Assembly (NCBI GenBank): GCA_036169815.1 | Contig: JAVHOA010000053.1 | Location: 1-14,835, forward strand | Direction of reading: 5' to 3' | Length of the DNA: 14,835 nt | Origin: Hydrocurvibacter sp036169815 | GTDB lineage: Bacteria > Campylobacterota > Campylobacteria > Campylobacterales > Sulfurimonadaceae | In this document: one piece after another, positions 5,920 to 13,900 of the stretch | Layout: each line of letters opens with the position of its first letter | How positions within the stretch are numbered: the stretch's first letter is position 1 | Notes under the pieces: generated by a model | The model's database searches: none | What the model saw: the letters and a program-made list of their open reading frames with translations, nothing else | What the model was told of the DNA's origin: nothing | Translations under genes and position numbers: made by a program

Positions 5920-7719
5920 ATGCAACTAGACAAAGAGGATCAAGCAAGATTTAAAAAGTTGGGTGTAACCTCAATCCTTGATCTTGCGCTCTTGATCCCA
6001 CATGATTATGAAAATCTTTTTTTGGATGCAAGCTTACATGTAGGCGTTTCTCAACTCGTAGATGCCACAGTAAACGCAGTCGTACGCACACCCTCTTCGA
6101 TCAAAATCACTCTTTATGCACACAACTTTTCTCACACAATGGAAGCAGTTTTTTTCAAGCCAAAACCCTACATGTTGCGCCAGTTTCTTGTCGGTGAACG
6201 CTACTATCTTTATGGAGTTATTCACTGCGCTCAAGGGCACTGCACGCTTTCTCAGCCAAAAAAAGTAACCAATCCAACGGGTATCACTCCAAAATATAAA
6301 ACTCCCCTGCGTAGCGACACAATGAGCCGTTTGATGCAAAAACATTTGTGCTATGAAAACTTAGCATCTGAGGGCTTGCCCCAAGAGATTATAAAGAAGA
6401 TTCTTGCAATTCATTTTCCAAAAGAAAGCATGACAATCAAGCCAAAATCGAGTTTTTTATCGCAACATCTTGAAACACTCAAATACTTAGAACTCTACAA
6501 TCACATGCGACAGTTAGCACAAAAAAGAAAAGAGTATCCAAGCAAACAAAAACTGACAAGCGCTTATGAGTTATGGAGCGGCTCTTTGCCTTTTACTTTG
6601 ACGGATGAACAGTTTGGTGCCATAGAGGATATCAAAAAAGATTTTGCAAAAGAGAGGGCGAGCAAACGACTCATCGTTGGAGATGTTGGAAGTGGAAAAA
6701 CGATGGTGATTCTCGCTTCTGTGATGATGGCGCGTCCACATCGAGCGGTATTAATGGCACCAACAACACTCTTAGCAAATCAACTCTATGAAGAGGCTTT
6801 GAAGTTTTTACCATCTGTAAAAACCGTGTTAGTTACCAATAAAACAGCAAAAATTGATTTGAGTGCGTATGATTTCATCATCGGAACACACGCACTTTTA
6901 TATAGAGAGTTGCCAGAAATCGCCCTTGTGATGATCGATGAACAGCACCGTTTTGGAACAGTGCAGAGAAATATGCTTGACAAACTTGTAAGTAGCGGCG
7001 AGAGACGAGCACATTTTTTACAGTTTAGCGCAACACCGATCCCACGTACGCAAGCGATGATACAAACCGCGCATATCGATGTCAGTCTCATCACTTCAAC
7101 TCCATTTGAAAAAGATATTACGACCAAAGTAATCCATAAAGAGGATTTTGCAACACTCTTGGAACATATAAAAAGTGAAATTACAGCAGGGCATCAGGTA
7201 CTTTTAGTTTATCCGCTTATTGAAGAGAGTGAGGCGTTTGCCTATCAAAGTATCAGTGAGGCGAGAGCATTTTGGGAGCAGCGGTTTGAAGATGTCTATG
7301 TAACGCATGGAAAAGATAAAGAGAAAGAAAAAGTTTTGCTTGAGTTTAGAGAAAAAGGCAATATTCTTATCGCAACTACCGTTGTAGAGGTTGGTATCTC
7401 ATTGCCGCTACTCACGAGCGTTGTCATTGTCGGAGCGGAGCGGCTAGGGCTTTCCACTTTGCATCAACTGCGTGGGCGAGTCAGCAGAACGGGGCTCAAA
7501 GGGTATTGTCATCTTTTTACCTATCAAGAAAAATCAGAGCGACTTGAGCAGTTTTGCAAAACGCAAAGCGGGTTTGATATTGCAGAACTAGATCTCAAGT
7601 TTCGTAAAAGTGGGGATCTTTTAAAAGGAATCAACCAAAGCGGATCGCAATATAAATGGATCGATCTTGGCGAAGATAGTGAGATAGTGAAAAGAGTGAA
7701 AGAGGATTTGGGATTTTGA
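5920..7719 (+). CDS. recG: ATP-dependent DNA helicase RecG, short form
   Basis: A superfamily-2 DNA helicase/translocase that by family knowledge reverses stalled forks and branch-migrates Holliday junctions. Numbered from the ATG at 5920 (599 residues): Walker A GDVGSGKT (254-261), MAPTTLLANQLYEEA (279-293), DEQHRFG (340-346), FSATPIPRT (369-377), TTVVEVGISLP (486-496) and motif VI LHQLRGRVSR (514-523). The C terminus has SGDLLKGINQSG, matching the RecG end block. E. coli RecG has 693 residues; this one is short, with an abbreviated N-terminal wedge region, as in other epsilonproteobacteria. Motif VI has Ser where many RecG proteins have Gly (QLRGRVGR). It is separated from the M16-like gene by 70 bases, so it may be in the same transcript or partly separate. 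It ends at the terminator 7741-7788. Confidence 0.93.
   Translation: MQLDKEDQARFKKLGVTSILDLALLIPHDYENLFLDASLHVGVSQLVDATVNAVVRTPSSIKITLYAHNFSHTMEAVFFKPKPYMLRQFLVGERYYLYGVIHCAQGHCTLSQPKKVTNPTGITPKYKTPLRSDTMSRLMQKHLCYENLASEGLPQEIIKKILAIHFPKESMTIKPKSSFLSQHLETLKYLELYNHMRQLAQKRKEYPSKQKLTSAYELWSGSLPFTLTDEQFGAIEDIKKDFAKERASKRLIVGDVGSGKTMVILASVMMARPHRAVLMAPTTLLANQLYEEALKFLPSVKTVLVTNKTAKIDLSAYDFIIGTHALLYRELPEIALVMIDEQHRFGTVQRNMLDKLVSSGERRAHFLQFSATPIPRTQAMIQTAHIDVSLITSTPFEKDITTKVIHKEDFATLLEHIKSEITAGHQVLLVYPLIEESEAFAYQSISEARAFWEQRFEDVYVTHGKDKEKEKVLLEFREKGNILIATTVVEVGISLPLLTSVVIVGAERLGLSTLHQLRGRVSRTGLKGYCHLFTYQEKSERLEQFCKTQSGFDIAELDLKFRKSGDLLKGINQSGSQYKWIDLGEDSEIVKRVKEDLGF
6034..6043. repeat. TTACATGTAG palindrome-like repeat, copy 3
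   Basis: TACATGTA core near the 5' end of recG, read in frame as TTA CAT GTA GGC, again Leu-His-Val-Gly. Confidence 0.7.
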
Positions 7720-7742
7720 AGTAAAAAGAGAATAAAAGAGCC

Positions 7743-7752
7743 TTACATGTAA
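7743..7752. repeat. TTACATGTAA palindrome, copy 4
   Basis: Forms the left arm of the recG/hpf terminator, within a 16-base perfect palindrome (7740-7755). Confidence 0.8.
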
Positions 7753-7764
7753 GGCATAATTGCT

Positions 7765-7774
7765 TTACATGTAA
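7765..7774. repeat. TTACATGTAA palindrome, copy 5
   Basis: Forms the right arm of the recG/hpf terminator, 12 bases after copy 4. Confidence 0.8.
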
Positions 7775-7786
7775 GGATTAATTTTT

Positions 7787-8329
7787 TTAATAGAGTCCAA
7801 AACGTCCATCATTTCTTTTGTATAAAACACGTGTTTTGCCCTCGTGGTCTAAGAAAATTGTGAACATCTTTCCACTCTCTTTGAGCTCTTCGAGCATTTC
7901 TGCGACTTCACGAGGTTTGTAGAGTTCAAGTTCTACGGGAACGATCTCATCCTCCTCTTTTTGCGCTTCTTCTTGAATATTGATACCTGCATTTGCTTGT
8001 GCTTTAATCTCATTGATACCAACTTTATGGTGATCTACTTCACGGTCGTGCATACGGCGAAGCGCTTTTTGCGCACGTTCAATCGCCATATCGATGGCAG
8101 CATAGAGGTCTGTTTCGTTTTGTTTGATAACGACAGAGTTTTTTGATGCAAGGTTTATGGTAAACTCAACGCTTACGCCTACTTTGCCTTTACGCTCATT
8201 GGCTGATGCTACCGCGGTGACAGAGATGATATCTAAATGAAATTTTTTGAGTGTTTCTATGGAGCTGTTTAAGTGTTGTTTGATAGGGTCTGTAAGTTCT
8301 ACATGACGTCCTACAAGTGATATATTCAT
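7787..8329 (-). CDS. hpf: Ribosome hibernation promoting factor, long form
   Basis: A 180-residue long-form HPF (RaiA/YfiA family). The N-terminal ribosome-binding domain spans about 1-100, starting with MNISLVGRHVELTDPIKQHL and including the helix DLYAAIDMAIERAQKALRRM (74-93). A charged, Glu-rich linker covers about 101-128. The C-terminal dimerisation domain spans about 129-180 and ends in the family signature VLYKRNDGRFGLY (168-180). By family knowledge, long HPF dimerises through its tail and joins two 70S ribosomes into an inactive 100S particle in stationary phase. The ATG has AAAGGA six bases upstream and a TATAAT at 8359-8364. No terminator separates it from the pilin operon upstream, so read-through from that operon is possible. 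The gene is convergent with recG, sharing the terminator. Confidence 0.95.
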   Translation of the reverse strand: MNISLVGRHVELTDPIKQHLNSSIETLKKFHLDIISVTAVASANERKGKVGVSVEFTINLASKNSVVIKQNETDLYAAIDMAIERAQKALRRMHDREVDHHKVGINEIKAQANAGINIQEEAQKEEDEIVPVELELYKPREVAEMLEELKESGKMFTIFLDHEGKTRVLYKRNDGRFGLY

Positions 8330-8358
8330 AGTAAATCCTTTAAATTGAGAATACTAGG

Positions 8359-8364
8359 ATTATA
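8359..8364 (-). promoter_or_regulatory. -10 box of hpf
   Basis: A perfect TATAAT on the minus strand, with the start expected near 8352, giving a leader of about 23 bases with AAAGGA. Its upstream part overlaps the stop codon region of the preceding PilX-like gene. Confidence 0.55.
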
Positions 8365-8383
8365 TCACGGAAAAAGTAATTGA

Positions 8384-8890
8384 TTATAGTTTTTGCATTG
8401 TGCGTCTGAAATATCGGATGGGTTCTGTTGAGATAGTGCTTCCTTCAGGGGTAGAGACTGTTATATCTAGTAAAACTGTTCCATTTGATTCTGGGGTTGT
8501 GATGGCTGGAATGTAGTCATACCCACTTTCATTGTAATCATCTAATAAATTTTGACAACCAATTCCAATGTATCCGATGGTTACATTGATATCAAAAATT
8601 GGATTTGCTGCGTTCGGATATGTTGCTGCTATCCTTCCTAAACAATTTGTATTTCCACCCGCCCCACGATTGTGTCCAGAGATTGCAAGTAGCGCATATT
8701 CAGCGGCACTTTGAGAGAGCAACACAGCTTGTTCACGCAAGTAAAGATCGCCCGTTTGTTTGGTTGTTTGCGAGGTTAAAGTCAGTGTATATGCCATAAT
8801 AGTTGAGAGAATTACAATGAGAATAATCGCCATAATCATCGCAAATCCACGTTTTTTTAAAGGGTTTAGAAAATTGTTTTTTCTTTGCAT
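8384..8890 (-). CDS. PilX/GspK-like minor pilin-type protein
   Basis: A 168-residue protein with a basic 15-residue leader, a plausible prepilin peptidase site KKRG/FAMIM after Gly15, and a hydrophobic helix (about 16-40) ending in TLTSQTTKQTGDLYLREQAV. Position 5 of the mature protein is Met, not the Glu conserved in major pilins. Lack of Glu5 is a feature of the GspK/PilX class, which in family knowledge sits at the pilus or pseudopilus tip. The helical LREQAVLLSQSAAEYAL segment (55-71) also resembles PilX N-terminal domains. The ATG has GGAGG nine bases upstream, and the gene overlaps the preceding pilin gene by 25 bases, so translation is coupled. It is last in the operon. MshP of the MSHA system is the closest functional analogue I can suggest, by position and type only. 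Confidence 0.72.
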   Translation of the reverse strand: MQRKNNFLNPLKKRGFAMIMAIILIVILSTIMAYTLTLTSQTTKQTGDLYLREQAVLLSQSAAEYALLAISGHNRGAGGNTNCLGRIAATYPNAANPIFDINVTIGYIGIGCQNLLDDYNESGYDYIPAITTPESNGTVLLDITVSTPEGSTISTEPIRYFRRTMQKL

Positions 8891-9285
8891 ACGCTATACC
8901 CTCCATCGCTTGAGATATTGCCATCTTTAACACAAAGCTGGACTTTTATGAGATCGCCAACTGCTCTGTACTGGAAGGTATCGACATTTTGCATAATAAG
9001 CGAACTATTGCCATCGGTATATTTTTGTCCTTCCCATGGACGATAATTGTAGTAAAGAGTGAGGTTGCCATCATTGGTGCCATTACTATCTGGAGCGATG
9101 CGTTGCATCTTTTCTGAGTGAATCGATGCACGTATAGCTTGAATCTGCTCTTTTACATTTGCTTCGCTAGCTTGATTTTGCGTACTCATAAACTTTGGAA
9201 TCGCAACGGTGGCTAAGATGCCAAGGATAACGATGACAAAAATAAGCTCTATGGTTGTAAAAGCTTTCTTACTCACTGTTTTCAA
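8866..9285 (-). CDS. GspG/PilE-type prepilin
   Basis: A 139-residue prepilin when started at the TTG at 9285: a short basic leader (MKTVSKKA), then the cleavage site A/F and the mature helix FTTIELIFVIVILGILATVA with Glu5. The globular part (about 40-139) contains two cysteines near the end (CVKDGN, SVCKEK) that could form the C-terminal disulfide loop of type IV pilins. The -1 residue is Ala rather than the usual Gly. The TTG overlaps the stop codon of the preceding gene as TTGA, with AAGG eight bases upstream; a TTG at 9303 would give a 145-residue version with a longer leader. The choice of 9285 rests on coupling and leader length. It may be a minor pilin or the major subunit of the apparatus; size alone does not decide. 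Confidence 0.8.
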   Translation of the reverse strand: MKTVSKKAFTTIELIFVIVILGILATVAIPKFMSTQNQASEANVKEQIQAIRASIHSEKMQRIAPDSNGTNDGNLTLYYNYRPWEGQKYTDGNSSLIMQNVDTFQYRAVGDLIKVQLCVKDGNISSDGGYSVCKEKTIF

Positions 9286-10223
9286 TTGATCAACCTTTTG
9301 CAAATAGCGCCTGTTATGGCGTCTGCGGTGTTACATGTAAAGCTCCCATCGCTTGGAATATATGTGAAATTTATATCTTTATTTTCAATCTTCACCGCAT
9401 AATGATTGGCAGATATTCGCCTCCATTGGCCATTTTGTGTTCCCGATGTGATTGGGGATGGAAGAACATATCCAAAGAGTGAAGTGCTTGTATTGTCATC
9501 TAAAGAGGGCGTAAAATTTGTATTGTTAGAGTTGCCTCCATTCCAAACAAGCGCATAGGCGCTCCATGCGAGTTGGTAGTATTCATAAACGTCGTTGCCT
9601 ACAAAAGTAGGCGTGGTTAGGGTACTTCCTGTTCCGCTTGTTATTGGATGCATAGAGAAGCTTTGATCAGATATAGGTATGCCACTCCCCGCCCAGCCAA
9701 ATTTTTGTATGTCAGCGTTTCCACCTACGAAAAAGAGAGCGCTGTTGGCGATACTAAGCGCTGTATCACCAGAAAGAGCTTGAATCATATCTGTGATGGC
9801 AGTTGCATTGGTTTCTAAGGAGTTGAGAGTGGTTGCCGTACTGCTTTTAAGATCTATAAAACCACTCCATGTTGGTTTGTTGTTGGTTACATTTCCATCG
9901 CCACGCAGACCATCGATGTCATAGCCTATCCATTCTAAAATAGTTTCTTTACCATTGTTTTGCGCATTAGCCAAAGGTCTAAAGTTAGCAAAATTATCAT
10001 TATCTCTTACGATTATCGAGGGCTTGATTCTATACTGCAATCTATTTGCAATCTGCTCAAGTGCGATTTCTGTTTGCGATTGGAGTCTGTTTTGAACCGA
10101 GGAGAAAATATATCCATTGTATGCTTGTACTAAAAATTCTACGCCAAACTTTGCAAGAATACCCATGACAACAATGACAAAAATAAGTTCTATCATCGTG
10201 AAAGCTCTGCGAAGGTGCTGCAT
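9282..10223 (-). CDS. PilW/GspJ-like minor pilin
   Basis: A 313-residue large prepilin. The leader MQHLRRA is followed by FTMIELIFVIVVMGILAKFG, with cleavage at A/F and Glu5 present. A long helical spine then runs through LQSQTEIALEQIANRLQYRI, which is typical of PilW/GspJ proteins, and a Ser/Thr/Asn-rich globular domain extends to the end. Two cysteines near the C terminus (SFTCNT, AICKR) could pair. By family knowledge such large minor pilins prime pilus assembly and sit at the tip beside an adhesin. The start is ATG at 10223, preceded by AAGGAG at six bases and overlapping the previous stop as TGATG. An upstream TTG (10226) is less likely. The copy of TTACATGTAA at 9331-9340 is read as Thr-Cys-Asn, not Leu-His-Val. 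Confidence 0.8.
   Translation of the reverse strand: MQHLRRAFTMIELIFVIVVMGILAKFGVEFLVQAYNGYIFSSVQNRLQSQTEIALEQIANRLQYRIKPSIIVRDNDNFANFRPLANAQNNGKETILEWIGYDIDGLRGDGNVTNNKPTWSGFIDLKSSTATTLNSLETNATAITDMIQALSGDTALSIANSALFFVGGNADIQKFGWAGSGIPISDQSFSMHPITSGTGSTLTTPTFVGNDVYEYYQLAWSAYALVWNGGNSNNTNFTPSLDDNTSTSLFGYVLPSPITSGTQNGQWRRISANHYAVKIENKDINFTYIPSDGSFTCNTADAITGAICKRLIN
9331..9340. repeat. TTACATGTAA palindrome, copy 6
   Basis: Full palindrome near the 3' end of the PilW-like gene. The reading phase differs from copies 1-3 (ACA TGT AAC). Confidence 0.75.
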
Positions 10224-10921
10224 CAAAATCTCCTTTTTGCGAAGTCAAACTCGCCGATGTTTGCGCTATATGAGCGTAAAACAGTGATAGGGTCGCCATC
10301 AGCATTTTTGATTGCTACTTTGATGAGTTTCATATTCGATGTCGTTGCAGTTCCTTCACTTGCAAAGTTAAAAGTGCTACTGGGCGCATCTGGTACAAAA
10401 CTGAGATTAACATCCATTTTATAAGCATTTTTGTATCCAGTTGTGCTTCCTTGAGTTGCCGCAACTGTAGCAACTTTTAGAGTAACATTATTTTGCTTGG
10501 CATTGTTGAGCGCGGTTGGATTTGAGCTTGAAGTTAATGACGAATTGACTTGATGCGTACTCGCCAATGACGAATCATGAAATCGTCTATGATTGTCTTG
10601 TTGAATGTGGCCTACACGATAGTTGCTAGATATGTTTTTGTCACCATTTGAATTACTTCTGTTGTAATCAGAGTTAACACCTGTAATATCAACCACTTTT
10701 CCATAAGTATTTGGATTTGTGCTATCTGTTGCATTGCCATCCCAAGGGTAGCTTAGCACCTGCATCATCTTTGCTGATGAGGCAAAAATGGCTTCTTGAG
10801 CGATATTAGCTTCGATGGCTTCTTCATTGGTCTTCATCATCAAAGGCATAGACATAACGACAATCGCAATGATGATAATGGCAAAGATAAGCTCTATAAG
10901 CGTAAAAGCACCACGTCTCAC
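10223..10921 (-). CDS. PilV-like minor pilin
   Basis: A 232-residue prepilin: leader VRRGA (read with initiator Met), then FTLIELIFAIIIIAIVVMSMP with Glu5 and cleavage at A/F. The spine continues as MMKTNEEAIEANIAQEAIFAS, followed by YPWDGN (about 58-63) and a Ser/Asn-rich globular part ending in DFAKRRF. The size and the helix continuing into a short conserved PWD block fit PilV/MshD-type minor pilins. The start is GTG at 10921, overlapping the stop of the adhesin gene as GTGA, with AAGGA seven bases upstream; a TTG three bases earlier has poorer spacing (four bases). There is no cysteine pair, unlike its two downstream neighbours. It is the first of four pilin-type genes after the adhesin. 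Confidence 0.75.
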   Translation of the reverse strand: MRRGAFTLIELIFAIIIIAIVVMSMPLMMKTNEEAIEANIAQEAIFASSAKMMQVLSYPWDGNATDSTNPNTYGKVVDITGVNSDYNRSNSNGDKNISSNYRVGHIQQDNHRRFHDSSLASTHQVNSSLTSSSNPTALNNAKQNNVTLKVATVAATQGSTTGYKNAYKMDVNLSFVPDAPSSTFNFASEGTATTSNMKLIKVAIKNADGDPITVLRSYSANIGEFDFAKRRF

Positions 10922-13900
10922 CAAAGAATCCTTTTATTTGTTACAGTTGCTGCATCTGAATCTGTGGTTGTTTGTGTCGTTGATGCGCCTGATGTATCTT
11001 TGGCACCATTGATACCAGTCCAGTTATTACCACTTCCATAAAACTCCACTTCAAAATCATTTGTCAAAGCATTTGCATTGTATGGATTATAGATAAGCCA
11101 GCTTGATGGTGTCACTTGCATAGTTGTTTTATATGGATAACCATTTGCTGCATCATAAGTCAAATTTGTCGTACTTATACCAGAACTATTAGATAGAGGT
11201 GTATCACTTACATGTAAGGCACTTTTTTCTGTAATATCTGTAATACTTCCATCAGTCGATGTATTATGTGAAGTGTTGAGATACCATCCAACGGAGTCAC
11301 TACTTCCGATACTGCCACTTGGCAAAAGCGTTTTATTTCCATCTTTATCACAATAGGTTTCATAGTAAATCTTAGCATCTCCACTATTGCCTGTAAATCT
11401 ATATCGTGGAGCGTGGGTTCTGCTGTAGAGGAAGTTTTTGCTAATATTTGCAAATGTTGTTCCCACAAAGTTATTTGTTGCCCCTGGATTACTCATCCAA
11501 GAGGTTGATGTATTGGCATCGATAAAAGTGATTTTTACAGGGTTTACACTCTTACTTATATTGCGATCAATATTGAAGTAAACCGTTGTATTACTTTCCC
11601 CATCAAGGAAATTAGCTGGATATACAAAATGTCGATGAGAGAGAATTGTATTGTTTATATCCGCCATTGGGTTTTGCATCCAAATAGCAGAGTTTATTTG
11701 GCTATCTTCAACATAAAATGAGAGTTTTTCATTTTGTGTATTGCTTCCTTTTAATTTTAGGTCTAAAAACATATCAAAAGTAGTGTTCTTTTTCAGGCCA
11801 TCAACTATAGGTGCACTTGTATTAAAAAAACAGGTTTTTGTAAAATTTTGTGTTGTAGCTCCCTGTTTGTTTTTAGCTGTAATGCGATAGTTAAGTTTTG
11901 CTGACATATTTTTTAGATCTGCCCACGTTGCATTTGGGTTATACATGTAAAGCCAATCTTTATTTCCACTTGAAGTCACAGAAGCACTTGTTTCAATGGT
12001 ATATGGAATGAAGGCAGAAAGTGCATTTTGACTGATATCATCAAGATTGTAAACTATTGAAGATGGAGTGATGTAGCGTTGATCACCTGGCGTGTCACCC
12101 TGGTCAATAAGCGCAAATTCGCTTCCAGGTTTTTCACTCACACTAATATCAATAATACCTGTTTCAGAAAAATTCATAGTCGCATTCACTTCTCCATTTT
12201 CAAAATTATTGCTACTATTGTTGAGAGTAAAATTTCCCGTATGCGGGCAGCTCGTAGAGATACTCGTGTTTGTTTCATTTAAAGGAACCGAGGTGATATT
12301 AAGAGAACTTAGAGATTCATTGTAGTCCGCAACCCCAATAACATTATTAGCAAGACCTGATACTTTAGCTGCTTGAGCTTCATCAAGCGCTTTGATTGTA
12401 AGGTTAAAATCTTCTCCCGCTCTTTTAAACTGATTTTGTCCAAAAGCTTTAAAGGAAGAAGGACGGATGGCAAAATTATCTGTGGCACAGCTATTCATGT
12501 TGGCTGCATCTGCAATACATTGTGCACACCCAAGATTATTATTATATTTTTCTGGAGATATGGTTGCTTTTTTGCCGCCGCAATTACCATTATAGGCACT
12601 TGAATCGCATGGAGCTTTTGCTCCTGTTGTGCCATCACCATTGATACATTTGCTTAGCAACGCTTGATTTGCATTTGGAAAAGTTTGTAAAATTTTACTT
12701 CCATCATTGAAACATGCAGGAACAAGGCATAAACTGCTTGTTAAACTGCTTGTTAAACAAGACTGCTCTGCACTTGTCGCCAATAATAAAGTGGCATAAT
12801 CTATAAATTCAGCTCTTATCTTTTGATTTTTACTCGCATTTGTCAATAAATAACTTTGTGTAGTTGTATTGCTTGTTCCATCTATTGTTGCCGTAATGTG
12901 AGAAGTATTGTGCGCTAAGAGTCCTGTCCAAATGCGCTGATTATCTTGGGTGCAAGTTTCAGGATCAGAGGTATAAAGAGTGACTAGCATATCCATTGTT
13001 TTGTTACCAGTAGTAGTACCATCATATGGAGCTTCATTTCCTGAGGAGTTTAAATGTACAGCTTCTAAGTTAAACGGTTTATTGACAACTTTTGTAAAAA
13101 TAGCTTTATTTGCATTTGCATAATTTCCAGCAGTAGCATAAGACGTTGCCTCAATAATATCCATAGTACTAACGGTTGCAGGTGGAGGCGGAGGATTTGG
13201 GCAAGAAGCATAAGTGTGGCTAGCAATATTGTTGTCATAGTAAATTTGAGATCCTGTTCCTATATCGACATTATTTTGTGCTGAAATGGCTCCTTTAACA
13301 TACGTAGGGTTTCCCAATACAACATTTTTTTCAACATAAATAATTGCATTCAACGTTGTTCCACCACCACCTGTATTTAAGCCCCCATTAATAAATAATC
13401 TAAAATTAGTCGGAGGAAGTGCTCCGAAGTTGCCATTATTGCCTGCGCTGTTGATGCCTGGGTTATTTCCTGGAAGAAAATCACCATTAATATAAAAATT
13501 AACAATTTGGTCTGAATCTTTGGCACGCACTGAGCTTGCATTGCTTGTCCCTGGAACATTAAAACTATCCATATAATAGTCACCGCTAGCTAGCACCAAT
13601 TCACTACTTGAAGAGGCAGTAATATTATTGGATTTAAAAGTAACTTGACCTCCTGAAGTATATGGCAAGATAGTGACACTAGCCCCTTGTCCCATATCAA
13701 GCGTTCCAATGTCGATAGTGTCCGCGTAAATAGTAATATTGGCAAGACCATCATAAGCATCAGTAACATATAAAGAATCAAGTCGCAACATAGGAGTCCG
13801 AATAGTAATGGCTGATGCACCTCGAGCAACACTTAACGTTTTCATCTCAATAGAGGTGGATGCAGTTAGATTTATATTACTACTTCCTGTTACAGTAAAA

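Larger units (their letters stand above)
7741..7788. terminator. Bidirectional terminator made of two TTACATGTAA copies
   Basis: Bases 7741-7756 and 7761-7776 pair as a 16-base-pair stem with a single G-U wobble and a four-base TAAT loop. On the plus strand the stem is followed by seven T (7782-7788); on the minus strand T-rich DNA (7720-7739 region) follows. It lies between the convergent recG and hpf stops, so it can end both transcripts. Each arm contains a full TTACATGTAA palindrome (7743-7752 and 7765-7774); the first extends to GCCTTACATGTAAGGC. Confidence 0.85.

Noticed and set aside
6034..6345. 103-codon open frame antisense to recG
   Set aside because: Shadow frame of a conserved helicase gene; its composition is rich in Cys and His without motif, and no start signal is present.
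5914..7719. Longer recG starting at GTG 5914
   Set aside because: The GTG is part of the AAGGAG site that serves the ATG at 5920.
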